Below, in pieces: positions 17,842 to 25,607 of a stretch of 64,000 nucleotides of DNA. The notes under the pieces are model-generated. The model made no database searches and was not told where the DNA came from. It saw only the letters and a program-made list of their open reading frames with translations. The translations under genes and the position numbers were made by a program. Position 1 is the stretch's first letter. Every line of letters begins with the position of its first letter. Source of the stretch: Methanoculleus frigidifontis (GTDB lineage Archaea; Halobacteriota; Methanomicrobia; Methanomicrobiales; Methanoculleaceae); the NCBI RefSeq assembly GCF_030464345.1, contig NZ_VCYH01000003.1:62001-126000 (forward strand). Reading direction: 5' to 3'.

Positions 17842-18672
17842 TCACGGTTCCCGGCCGGTGAGGTGCGTTACAACGCGGTAGAGGCCGGTCCCGATCATCC
17901 CTGCCCAGAGCGGGAAGATCGCGATGATGGCGGCTTCGCCCCCGATAACGGCCGCGAGGAACGCCCACGCAAGCGCCAGAACCTGTGCCGACTGAACCCG
18001 GAGTGGATTTAAGGGCCTGCCCGTCCGATCCCCGGCCGCTTCGACGGTGCTCGATCCGCCGATCACCGCCAGGAAGAGGAGTGATGCGAGGATGACGGCG
18101 CCGTTCACCCGCGGCCCGATGATATCGATGGCGAGGCCGCGGCCGGTGACGGCGAAGAGCCCGGTCTCCAGGGCGGCTGCCAGGGCGAACACGAGCTGTT
18201 TCCGGTTTGGGCGGGATAATACCCCGTCGAGGAGAAACGCGGCTATGGCTGCCAGTCCGGCAAAGAGATGCCCCTGCCAGAGCGGCCATGCAGCGACCGC
18301 GAGCACGATGACCGAGTCCGGGTACCCGGCCGCAAGGCCGGTGGTGCGGTTCACCATCCGGAGCAGCAGCAGGGCGAGGAGCGCGATACCCGGGTCGGGG
18401 AGCGGCAGGAGCAGGAGTGCGCCCCCCGCCAGCCCTGCCGCAACGAAAGCGGCATACTCCTTCTCGGGGTCGAGCTCGCGGGCGAGCGCCCAGGCGAGGA
18501 AGACGGACGCCGCTGCCAGAACGGCGGCGATGCCGCTTGCGAGGACGCCTGCCCCGAGTGCGAGGTTCAGGGCGACGGCGGCCGCGAAAACTCCGAGCGT
18601 CAGGATGCTGATGTTGCGGTTCGTCGGGTAGGCAGGATCGACGGACCGGACGAGTGCGGATGCCGGGGGCAT
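17842..18672 (-). CDS. Polytopic membrane protein of unknown function
   Basis: The protein is about 276 residues with seven or eight hydrophobic segments and few charged residues. I do not recognise a family. The ATG at 18672 has GGAGGGGGG about 13 bases upstream; a GTG at 18684 is also possible. It is convergent with the copB-like gene, 4 bp apart. Downstream of the PIN-domain gene it is on the same strand, but the 48-bp gap does not prove an operon. Confidence 0.65.
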   Translation of the reverse strand: MPPASALVRSVDPAYPTNRNISILTLGVFAAAVALNLALGAGVLASGIAAVLAAASVFLAWALARELDPEKEYAAFVAAGLAGGALLLLPLPDPGIALLALLLLRMVNRTTGLAAGYPDSVIVLAVAAWPLWQGHLFAGLAAIAAFLLDGVLSRPNRKQLVFALAAALETGLFAVTGRGLAIDIIGPRVNGAVILASLLFLAVIGGSSTVEAAGDRTGRPLNPLRVQSAQVLALAWAFLAAVIGGEAAIIAIFPLWAGMIGTGLYRVVTHLTGREP

Positions 18673-18720
18673 GGCGATCGGCACCCCCCTCCGCCGCAGG
18701 CACGCATGAATGTTGCGGCG

Positions 18721-19431
18721 CTACTCTCCGGCTTCGGTCTGCCGGCTCTCGAACCGAAGAAGGGGTTCTGACGGCTCTTTCCCGATCGCTCTGAGCGCGG
18801 TTGAGATGTTTCCGTCTATGGTGAGGCGGTGCCCGGTCTTCTCCGCGTACTCGGCGGTCAGGAACGTGATGTGGTTTCTGTAGGTGGCATCGCGGGTGAT
18901 GAGAAGGAGATCGCCGTCTGCCTGCCCGAGGATCATCTCCCAGATCACCTCGTCCCCGATCGTATCTTTCCTCTCGCTCTTCGGGGGATTGCCGAGGAGT
19001 TTTCGCCGGTGTGCCCGCTCGACGTGCTCCTCGGTCCGCCGGATGACGGTCACCGCCGGATCGTCGATGAGCCCGGAGAACGAAACGTACAGCGGGTCCT
19101 TCTGCGGATCGGCGATCATCTCCCTGATGCCGGCGACGAGCGACTGGAGCGCGGTATTGTAGTCGTCGCTTCTCTCCCGGAGCGTGGAGAAACCCTGCTG
19201 CTGCCGGACGAGGAACGGGGGGTGCAGGTCGTCGATCTCCGTTCTCCGCATCTGCCGGGACTGGGAGTCCAGGATCCGGTCGCGGTTGCGGAGAAATTCA
19301 TCGGAGATCATGTCGGGAACGAGCAGGGAGCGCTTCAGCATCTCGATATCGCCGAAGACCTCCCGTACGTCCTCATCCGACCAGTATAATCCCAGGAACA
19401 GGTTGGTGTCGATACATATGCGCATCGTCAT
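18721..19431 (-). CDS. PIN-domain protein (DUF4935-like)
   Basis: The 236-residue protein starts MTMRICIDTNLFLGLYWSDE; this DTN-type first strand and acidic residues further on (SDEFLRNRD, GDEVIWEMI, LLITRDATY) match the PIN nuclease fold. The Asp-Thr-Asn start and the later ITRD motif supply the acidic active-site residues. It would be a metal-dependent ribonuclease. It lies 69 bp behind the MazF-like gene on the same strand, and no antitoxin-sized frame lies between. Confidence 0.78.
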   Translation of the reverse strand: MTMRICIDTNLFLGLYWSDEDVREVFGDIEMLKRSLLVPDMISDEFLRNRDRILDSQSRQMRRTEIDDLHPPFLVRQQQGFSTLRERSDDYNTALQSLVAGIREMIADPQKDPLYVSFSGLIDDPAVTVIRRTEEHVERAHRRKLLGNPPKSERKDTIGDEVIWEMILGQADGDLLLITRDATYRNHITFLTAEYAEKTGHRLTIDGNISTALRAIGKEPSEPLLRFESRQTEAGE

Positions 19432-19499
19432 CCCGGGGTCATGGCCGCGGGGTGTGATAAGGGTTTCTGGCACCGGACGGAGAGACAGCCCGCCTATCG

Positions 19500-19850
19500 C
19501 TACGGCCGCCCGTCCGCCTGCACCGCCGCCGTAAGGGCGGCAACCATCTCGCCGGTGAGTCTCCCTTTCTTTCCGACGACCGAGGCGGTCCTGATGGTGA
19601 CCGTATGCGCCGTTAAGATGTAGCTCTCGTCGAAGAGGTCAAGCCCGCCACGGGCAAAGCCGTCGAGGGAGAGCGGAATACAGGCTGCATCGGTCGGCGG
19701 GGTGCTCGATACCGGGCAGACGATGAGAGCGTTCCTCTCGACTGCGGTGATGACGACTGCAGGCCGCGTCTTCTCGCCTCCGGCTCCGCCGAAGCGGAGG
19801 GGTGCGAGAATGACATCCCCGGCCGCGAAGGATCCCATACCGATATGCAT
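19500..19850 (-). CDS. MazF/PemK-like toxin-fold protein
   Basis: The 116-residue product has the PemK/MazF pattern: GDVILAPLRFGGAGGEKTRPAVVI, then NALIVCPVSSTPP and IPLSLDGFARGGLD, then LTAHTVTIRTASVVGKKGRL. The R-P-A and S-S-T-P motifs are those of MazF-type endoribonucleases. The start is at 19850 or at the second ATG, 19838. No antitoxin gene is next to it; the divergent neighbour is a nitroreductase. Confidence 0.78.
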   Translation of the reverse strand: MHIGMGSFAAGDVILAPLRFGGAGGEKTRPAVVITAVERNALIVCPVSSTPPTDAACIPLSLDGFARGGLDLFDESYILTAHTVTIRTASVVGKKGRLTGEMVAALTAAVQADGRP

Positions 19851-19897
19851 GGACGTTTCGGAGGATAAGGGAATTGATCTTCCTGCCGGGAATGCAC

Positions 19898-19904
19898 CTA
19901 TATA
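19898..19904 (+). promoter_or_regulatory. TATA box for a probably leaderless nitroreductase transcript
   Basis: CTATATA lies 24-30 bases before the ATG at 19928. With usual archaeal spacing the transcript would begin at or next to that ATG. No ribosome binding site precedes it. Confidence 0.5.
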
Positions 19905-19927
19905 GGATGAGTGCCGCAGTCCCCTGC

Positions 19928-20536
19928 ATGCAGCAGCAGGTGACACGTACGGCCGGTGAAGGTGATGCAGAGGCCGTCATCGGAGCGATCAACGGACGGC
20001 GGAGCATCCGGGAGTACGAGAAACGCGATCTTGCGGAGGAGACGGTTCGCCGGCTCATCGATGCAGGTGTCCAGGCGCCGACCGGGCTTGGTTTCCAGCC
20101 CTGGCGGTTCGTCGTCGTCAGGGACAGAGACCTGATGCGGGAGGTCTCGGAGTACTGCAAGAAGACGCTGACCGCAGAACTGGCGGGTGTGGACGACGAG
20201 AGTACGCAGCGGTTCCTCTCGCTCCTCAAACAGGAGGGCTTCAACATCTTCTACAACGCCCCGGTGCTCGTCCTCGTCTTCGGCGCCGCTGACGATCCCA
20301 TGAGTTCCCTCGACTGCACGCTCTGCGCCGAGAATATGATGCTGGCCGCCTGGTCGCTCGGAGTCGGGAGCTGCTGGATCGGATCGGCGAGCGTCGTCGC
20401 CCGGAATTCCGACCTCATGGAGCGCCTGCAGGCGCCGGAGGGCTACAATCTTGTGGCGCCGCTGATCTTCGGCTACCCTGCAGCCATGCCGGAGAAGCCG
20501 GAACGGCGCGATCCGGTGATCACCCGGGTCGGCTGA
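19928..20536 (+). CDS. Nitroreductase family FMN protein
   Basis: The protein is about 202 residues. It has the family N-terminus (INGRRSIREYEKRD, the FMN phosphate site), QAPTGLGFQPWRFVVVRD in the first third, and NAPVLVLVFG with SCWIGSASV in the second half. It should reduce a small electrophile or act in cofactor metabolism using FMN and NAD(P)H; the substrate is unknown. The start is chosen from the TATA spacing and the family N-terminus; ATG 19907 is also open. Confidence 0.85.
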   Translation: MQQQVTRTAGEGDAEAVIGAINGRRSIREYEKRDLAEETVRRLIDAGVQAPTGLGFQPWRFVVVRDRDLMREVSEYCKKTLTAELAGVDDESTQRFLSLLKQEGFNIFYNAPVLVLVFGAADDPMSSLDCTLCAENMMLAAWSLGVGSCWIGSASVVARNSDLMERLQAPEGYNLVAPLIFGYPAAMPEKPERRDPVITRVG

Positions 20537-20559
20537 TCCGCCGGCCAGAACCCCTTTTT

Positions 20560-20961
20560 TCAGATCGGTGCACCCGGGTACTGCGCCGCACACTCCTGGT
20601 AGACGTGGAAGAGCTGGAAGACGAGCGCGATCGTGTAGATGATCACCAGAAAGACCAGCATCAGTGCAAGGTTCGCATTACCCGCCTGCAGGTGCGACCG
20701 GATGTCCCGCAGGACCGGGTACGCCGGGACGACGACGAAGACGACCGCAAAGAGCAGCATCATCACGACGGTGGCGAGGGTGATATCGGTGTCCGGCAGC
20801 CCGTTTCGCAGCAGCTCGATGAGCATCAGGATGATCTGGCGGTACGACAGGATGGTTGCGATCAGCAGAAACCCGAAGAAGGATGCGTAGGACCCGACGA
20901 CGCCGACCTCGCCGGCGGAGAAGAGCGGCTTTCCGGGCGTAAGCGCACGCGTATCAGGCAT
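20560..20961 (-). CDS. Small membrane protein of unknown function
   Basis: The 133-residue product has three hydrophobic segments (GSYASFFGFLLIATILSY; TLATVVMMLLFAVVFVVVPA; LALMLVFLVIIYTIALVFQL). No family is recognised. Its start overlaps the end of the acetyltransferase gene by 8 bp on the same strand, so the two are co-transcribed and probably translationally coupled. Confidence 0.7.
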   Translation of the reverse strand: MPDTRALTPGKPLFSAGEVGVVGSYASFFGFLLIATILSYRQIILMLIELLRNGLPDTDITLATVVMMLLFAVVFVVVPAYPVLRDIRSHLQAGNANLALMLVFLVIIYTIALVFQLFHVYQECAAQYPGAPI

Positions 20962-21439
20962 GTTCCTCTCCCTCTTCGAGGGTGAAATCGACCTCGAACA
21001 TCACGTAGCGCGCCTCCTCCATCCCCGCCGCCCGGTAGGCTTCCTGTGCAGTCACGTTCTCGGCATCGACGTAGAGCCGGAGCCCCGCCACATCAGGCCG
21101 TGCCCGCGCTTCCCGCTCGACCTGCCGGTAGATCCGCCTGAAGACCCCCCGGCGGCGGGCACCCTCCTGCACGTAGACGCTCTGTATCCACCAGAAGAAC
21201 CCGCACCGCCAGTCGCTCCACTCGTACGTCACCATGCACTGACCGAGGATGCGCCCCTCCTCCGCCGCAACGAGGTAGAACCCCCGGCACGGGTCGGCGA
21301 GGACGGCGTCGACCCCCGCCCGTGCCGTTGCCGGATCGAGATCGCGGCCCTCCGTCTCCCGTGCGGTCGCACGGTTGTTCTCTGCAATGGTTCCGGCATC
21401 CTCCGCCACGGCACGCCTCAGGATCAGCGTCATCATCAT
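20954..21439 (-). CDS. GNAT-family N-acetyltransferase
   Basis: The 161-residue protein has the GNAT acetyl-CoA loop: IQSVYVQEGARRRGVFRRIYRQVE (motif A, with the R-R-x-G pattern), followed by LRLYVDAENVTAQEAYRAAGME (motif B). The N-terminal substrate part is TLILRRAVAEDAGTIAENNRA. The substrate cannot be read from sequence. The start lies within ATGATGATG, 21433-21439. It overlaps the small membrane protein gene. Confidence 0.85.
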   Translation of the reverse strand: MMMTLILRRAVAEDAGTIAENNRATARETEGRDLDPATARAGVDAVLADPCRGFYLVAAEEGRILGQCMVTYEWSDWRCGFFWWIQSVYVQEGARRRGVFRRIYRQVEREARARPDVAGLRLYVDAENVTAQEAYRAAGMEEARYVMFEVDFTLEEGEEHA

Positions 21440-21520
21440 ACAGGGGCCTGAGAAGACTATCAGCGTTTCTGAACGCCCCTGCCGCAACTCCCAAATACCC
21501 GGGGGCATGAGAATCCTCCC

Positions 21521-22009
21521 ATGCAGGGCACGGTCAGGGTCTCCATGGAGGACGGTATGCGGACAGCAGAGATACGGGGCATCGGTGCTCTCCGGGTGCG
21601 CTACCGCTCCGCAACGAACCTCACCGAGGCCGTCCTCGACACCGCCGCGGGAGTAGAGTTCCTGAAGGCTGAAGGCGTTACGTCGATCGGGCTCGTCGGC
21701 CACTCATTCGGAGGCGCGGTCGTCATTCAGGCGGCTGCAAACGACGACGCCGTGGACACGGTCGTCACCCTCGCAACGCAGAGCCTCGGCGCCGCCCCGG
21801 TCTCCCGTCTCAAGCCGGAGGCCTCAGTACTGGTGATCCACGGGAAGGAGGATGGCATCCTCCCGCCTTCTTCGTCGGTCTCCACCTACCAGCGTGCCCA
21901 CGAGCCGAAGGCGCTGATCCTCTATGAAGGGGCGGGGCATATGCTCGACGAGGTGGCGGGTACCGTCTCCCGCGACGTGATGGAATGGCTCCTTGGCCGG
22001 CTCGGGTGA
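21521..22009 (+). CDS. Short alpha/beta hydrolase, apparently missing its N-terminal strands
   Basis: The product is about 162 residues. The catalytic triad of the alpha/beta hydrolase fold is in order: nucleophile Ser in GLVGHSFGGAV, Asp in VIHGKEDGILPP, His in YEGAGHMLDE. The protein begins just before the strand that precedes the nucleophile elbow (IGALRVRYRSATNLTEAVLD), so the first strands and the oxyanion-loop HG of full-length members (about 50 residues) are absent. No matching frame lies upstream. It may be a naturally short member or a truncated gene. Confidence 0.65.
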   Translation: MQGTVRVSMEDGMRTAEIRGIGALRVRYRSATNLTEAVLDTAAGVEFLKAEGVTSIGLVGHSFGGAVVIQAAANDDAVDTVVTLATQSLGAAPVSRLKPEASVLVIHGKEDGILPPSSSVSTYQRAHEPKALILYEGAGHMLDEVAGTVSRDVMEWLLGRLG

Positions 22010-22071
22010 TCGCAGGCTCGTTTCGTGCAATTAATGACCTATTTTCTGCAAAACCTGGAGAGGTGGTACGG

Positions 22072-23196
22072 ATGAATCTGCGTGAGTTCAAACTGGAACG
22101 GTTCCTGGCGGAGTACGAGTTTCGTGCACCCTACCTGCTCTGCACCTCGGACTGCGAATCGGTGAGCATCGGCGACCTTCTGGCGATGGAAGAGGGGGCG
22201 GCGGACGCCTTCTCGGCTATCCGGCTCGGATACGGCGAACCTGCAGGCAGCCCTGCGCTGCGGGAGGCGATAGCGGGGCTGTACGAGGGGATAGGGCCGG
22301 ACGCAATCGTCGCCTTCAACGGGGCGTCCGAGGGGATCCTGGCCTACATGAGCGCCGTTCTCGCGCCGGGAGACCACATCGTCGTCCAGTGCCCCGCCTA
22401 CCAGTCGCTCCACGAGACCGCCCGGGCGAACGGCTGCAGTGTGACGCCGTGGCGGATGACCGAGCAGAGCGGCTCCTGGCACCTTGACCTCGATACGCTC
22501 GAGGAGAGTATCCGGAAGACCACCCGGGCGATCGTCATCAACTCGCCCCACAACCCGACGGGGTACCAGATCCCGCGGCGGGACTTCCTCGCCATCGCCG
22601 AGATCGCCGACGACCACGGAATAGCCGTCTTCTCCGACGAGGTCTACCGCTGCCTGGAGCACCCGGGCACCGGGCGGCTTCCCGCCATGGCCGATATCGC
22701 CGAGAACGGCATCTCCCTCGGGGTGATGTCAAAGGCGTTCGGGCTCGCGGGGCTGCGCACCGGCTGGATTGCCACCCATGATACGGCGGTGCTGCGGAGG
22801 GTCGGCGCGTTCAAGGACTACTCGACGATCTGCAACAGCGTACCGAGCGAGTTTCTCGCAGCTCTTGCGCTCCGGCACGCGGATGCGCTGGTGGAGCGAA
22901 ACCTCGGGATTGTCGGAGAGAACATCCGCCTGCTCGAGGGATTCTTCGACCGGCATCGTGACCTCTTCGCATGGTCGCACCCGGCGGCGGGTTCGACCGC
23001 CTTTCCGGCGATCCGGTTCGATGAAGATGTCGAGCAGTTCTGCATCAGGCTGGTCGAGGAGTGGGGCGTGCTGCTGCTGCCCGGCACGGTATTCGACTAC
23101 GACGGCCGGCACTTCCGGATGGGATACGGCCGGCGCGACCTCGCCCGCTCGCTCGAACGGCTCGAAGAAGCCATCGAAGCAGGGTTCTGCCCCTGA
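22072..23196 (+). CDS. Pyridoxal-phosphate aminotransferase, class I/II
   Basis: The 374-residue protein has the fold I aminotransferase motifs: INSPHNPTGYQIPRRDF, FSDEVYRCLE (Asp and Tyr for PLP), and SKAFGLAGLRTGWI, where the Lys forms the Schiff base. The C-terminal RMGYGRRDL has the substrate carboxylate-binding Arg. The substrate is an amino acid, not further resolved. GGAGAGGTGGT stands just before ATG 22072. Confidence 0.88.
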   Translation: MNLREFKLERFLAEYEFRAPYLLCTSDCESVSIGDLLAMEEGAADAFSAIRLGYGEPAGSPALREAIAGLYEGIGPDAIVAFNGASEGILAYMSAVLAPGDHIVVQCPAYQSLHETARANGCSVTPWRMTEQSGSWHLDLDTLEESIRKTTRAIVINSPHNPTGYQIPRRDFLAIAEIADDHGIAVFSDEVYRCLEHPGTGRLPAMADIAENGISLGVMSKAFGLAGLRTGWIATHDTAVLRRVGAFKDYSTICNSVPSEFLAALALRHADALVERNLGIVGENIRLLEGFFDRHRDLFAWSHPAAGSTAFPAIRFDEDVEQFCIRLVEEWGVLLLPGTVFDYDGRHFRMGYGRRDLARSLERLEEAIEAGFCP

Positions 23197-23203
23197 TCCC
23201 CCG

Positions 23204-23878
23204 TCACCCGCGCGTCGCGTCCCGTGCCATGCAGGGGTCGTCGCTGGCAAACCCGTCCACGCCGAGGCTCTCGGCCCGGTGGATATCCTCCACGCTGTTC
23301 AGCACCCAGGGGATCACCAGAAGACCACGCTCGTGCGCCGTGCGCACAAGGCCGCCGTCGAGCCGGTCGAACCGGGGGAGGACGGCGTCGGCGCCGAGGT
23401 CTGCGGCGTCCCGGACGGGATCTCCCTGCTCCTCGGAGAAGATGAGTCCTGCTCCGGCGCCGGGGAGGAGCTTCTTCGCCGCCGCCACGCTCCCGGCGTG
23501 GAAGGAGACGAGCATGCACCGTTCCGGCAGGTTCTCGAGGAGGGTTGAGCAGACGATCTCCTCGGTTCCCTGCTCCTTGATCTCGACGATGAGCCCGGAG
23601 CGTCCGTCGACGAGGCTGAGCACCTCCCGCAGTGTCGGGATCTTCTCCCCCTCTCCGGCGTCGAGGCTCCGGAGGTCGTCGAGAGCGAGGTCGCGCACCC
23701 TGCCCGTCCCGTTCGTCGTCCGGTCGACCGTTGCGTCGTGGATCACCACCGGTATCCCGTCCCTGGTGAGGCGGACGTCGATCTCGACGTAATCGGCGCA
23801 TGCCATGCCCGTGCGGAGTGCGGCAAGGGTATTCTCCGGTGCACGCGCCCGTGCACCCCGGTGCCCTACGATGAACAT
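23204..23878 (-). CDS. ugpQ: Glycerophosphodiester phosphodiesterase
   Basis: The 224-residue cytoplasmic protein begins FIVGHRGARARAPENTL, then has YVEIDVRLTRDGIPVVIHD, giving the His, Arg, Glu and Asp residues of GDPD enzymes. Further matches are LIVEIKEQ and the C-terminal VIPWVLNSVEDI plus GVDGFASDDP. It hydrolyses glycerophosphodiesters from lipid turnover. It is convergent with the aminotransferase gene, 7 bp apart. Confidence 0.92.
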   Translation of the reverse strand: MFIVGHRGARARAPENTLAALRTGMACADYVEIDVRLTRDGIPVVIHDATVDRTTNGTGRVRDLALDDLRSLDAGEGEKIPTLREVLSLVDGRSGLIVEIKEQGTEEIVCSTLLENLPERCMLVSFHAGSVAAAKKLLPGAGAGLIFSEEQGDPVRDAADLGADAVLPRFDRLDGGLVRTAHERGLLVIPWVLNSVEDIHRAESLGVDGFASDDPCMARDATRG

Positions 23879-23984
23879 ACTCCCCCTCTCTGGAACCGGG
23901 CACGATATACCTGATGGGCGGTGGGCGTGCCTCGCGACGAGGGGGAGCTCGGAAAAAAGAACTATTCCGGAATCTCTGATCTCA

Positions 23985-24179
23985 TCAGAGTTTCTTCTCC
24001 ACCGCGATCATGATCGCGGCGGCGATGAGCAGCAGAATAATATCGTTGATGTACGGGATGGAGGAGATGAGCGACTGGATGAGAGACGTGATATGGAAGA
24101 AGTCCTCGACCACCTTCAGGACGATATAAATAACGATGAGCCCCCCGATTAATTTTATAAGGGGTGTGATATCTTTCAT
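23985..24179 (-). CDS. Small membrane protein, 64 residues
   Basis: The sequence MKDITPLIKLIGGLIVIYIV begins a protein with two hydrophobic segments and a lysine tail (EKKL). No family is recognised. The codon usage is more AT-rich than its neighbours. It has no clear operon partner. Confidence 0.6.
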   Translation of the reverse strand: MKDITPLIKLIGGLIVIYIVLKVVEDFFHITSLIQSLISSIPYINDIILLLIAAAIMIAVEKKL

Positions 24180-24427
24180 GCAGGATATTTGGCGATAGTT
24201 CGTATTAAACCATATGCTTTGCGCAGCGGGAAATTCCTCCGAGAATTGCAAAAATCGAGGTTTCTCCTGGACGATATCGCTGCCCTGCGGTGAGGTATCC
24301 GGGAAGGGGTTCGCCCTCTCGGGGATGCCTGCAACGATCGGCGAAAAGAGAGGATTTTTCAGAAAAGGGCACTTCGGCCGCCGCCGCCCGGTGCCTCTTC
24401 CTGCATCGCCGGACCCGGCAGAACGTG

Positions 24428-24670
24428 CTATTTCTGCTGGACCCGGCGAAACTCCGATTCCACGTCCTCGATGGTGTTGTACAGCCGGTCGTCGAACATC
24501 TCAAGGACACGGATAACCGCCGGTATCGCTCCGGTCTTCTTTGCGTGGTCGATGATCCGCTGCTTGGGCGCCGGGTACGTGACCCACTGGATATGCACCT
24601 CAAGTGCGGCAGGGCTCAGCTCCTCGATCGGTACGGCCTTTGCGGACTGTTCTTTCCCCATCTCTTTCAC
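24428..24670 (-). CDS. DUF2795 small protein
   Basis: The 80-residue product has the DUF2795 motif: ALEVHIQWVTYPAPKQRIID, then IPAVIRVLEMFDDRLYNTIEDV. It is soluble and of unknown role. A shorter start (MGKEQ, 24661) is possible. A paralogue lies 294 bp upstream on the same strand. Confidence 0.75.
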   Translation of the reverse strand: MKEMGKEQSAKAVPIEELSPAALEVHIQWVTYPAPKQRIIDHAKKTGAIPAVIRVLEMFDDRLYNTIEDVESEFRRVQQK

Positions 24671-24963
24671 TCCTCCTGGTTTTCTTCGTCACCGGTGCCG
24701 GGCAGATACAGAACCCGGGTGCAGCCAAAATGGTTTCGGTCATCCGGGCGGCCGCCCGGAACCGGTACCAAGTGGCTCTGGTGAAACACCGCGTGAAACG
24801 CTTGGGGGGTACACACCCGGTTGATGGAGATATCTGCTCCGGTTCTCCGAAAAACCCCTCTGACACCTCGCTCCAGGACGGCCATCGCCTCCGCACAGTG
24901 TCCGGTTATGCTATGGCATCCTCGAAAGCCGGAATGAGCACCGTGACAGCCCGAAAAAATTGG

Positions 24964-25230
24964 TTATTTGATCCTGCCGAACTCTTTGCTCACGTCCGCG
25001 GCGGACTGGTACTGCTTGTCGTCGAACTGCTGCAGCGCCGTGATGACGGCGTCGGGCGCGTCGTTCTTCCTGGCATGATCGATCAGGTCATGTTTGCCTG
25101 CCGGATAGTCCATGCCGCCGAGGAATTTCTGGAGTGCGGATGCGCTCAGTTCCTCGAACGACTGTTCCGCATGCAGCGACGCCTGGCCGCCTTTCTGTCC
25201 GCCTCTGACCGATGGTCTCTCTTCTGCCAT
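24964..25230 (-). CDS. DUF2795 small protein, paralogue
   Basis: The protein is 88 residues: SALQKFLGGMDYPAGKHDLI, then DAVITALQQFDDKQYQSAADV. The two DUF2795 proteins align over about 60 residues (P-A-x-K-x-x-(I/L)-I-D-H-A-x-K, Q/M-F-D-D). They may be a small pair of unknown function. The 377 bp between this gene and the lipoprotein gene at 25608 hold no clear frame. Confidence 0.75.
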   Translation of the reverse strand: MAEERPSVRGGQKGGQASLHAEQSFEELSASALQKFLGGMDYPAGKHDLIDHARKNDAPDAVITALQQFDDKQYQSAADVSKEFGRIK

Positions 25231-25607
25231 TGTTCATCTCCCCGCATCCGGTAGATGCAACGCCCCGAAACCGGTTCAGACGACAAATAGGTTGCGGTCG
25301 AAGGATCTCGATGCCGGATGGCGTGGTGGTATCCCGGGCACGTCCCGAACGTGTCTGCGGATGGAACGACCTGTCTCGATCGGCGCACCTTTCCCGTCCT
25401 GCCGGCAGGAACGATGTGCATCATAGGTAGAATCTGTGTGGGGTATTCCCGGGATGCAGATCCCCCAGCTCCCCTCACGTCCACCCGGTACAGGTACGAA
25501 CGGTCGTGGCGCATCCGGCGCAACAAAGAAGGCTTATTGGCATCGCTGCCGTACGCATACCAATAACCTGCCGGTCAGCCGTACCGGCATCGGGACGCAT
25601 CTCTTCC

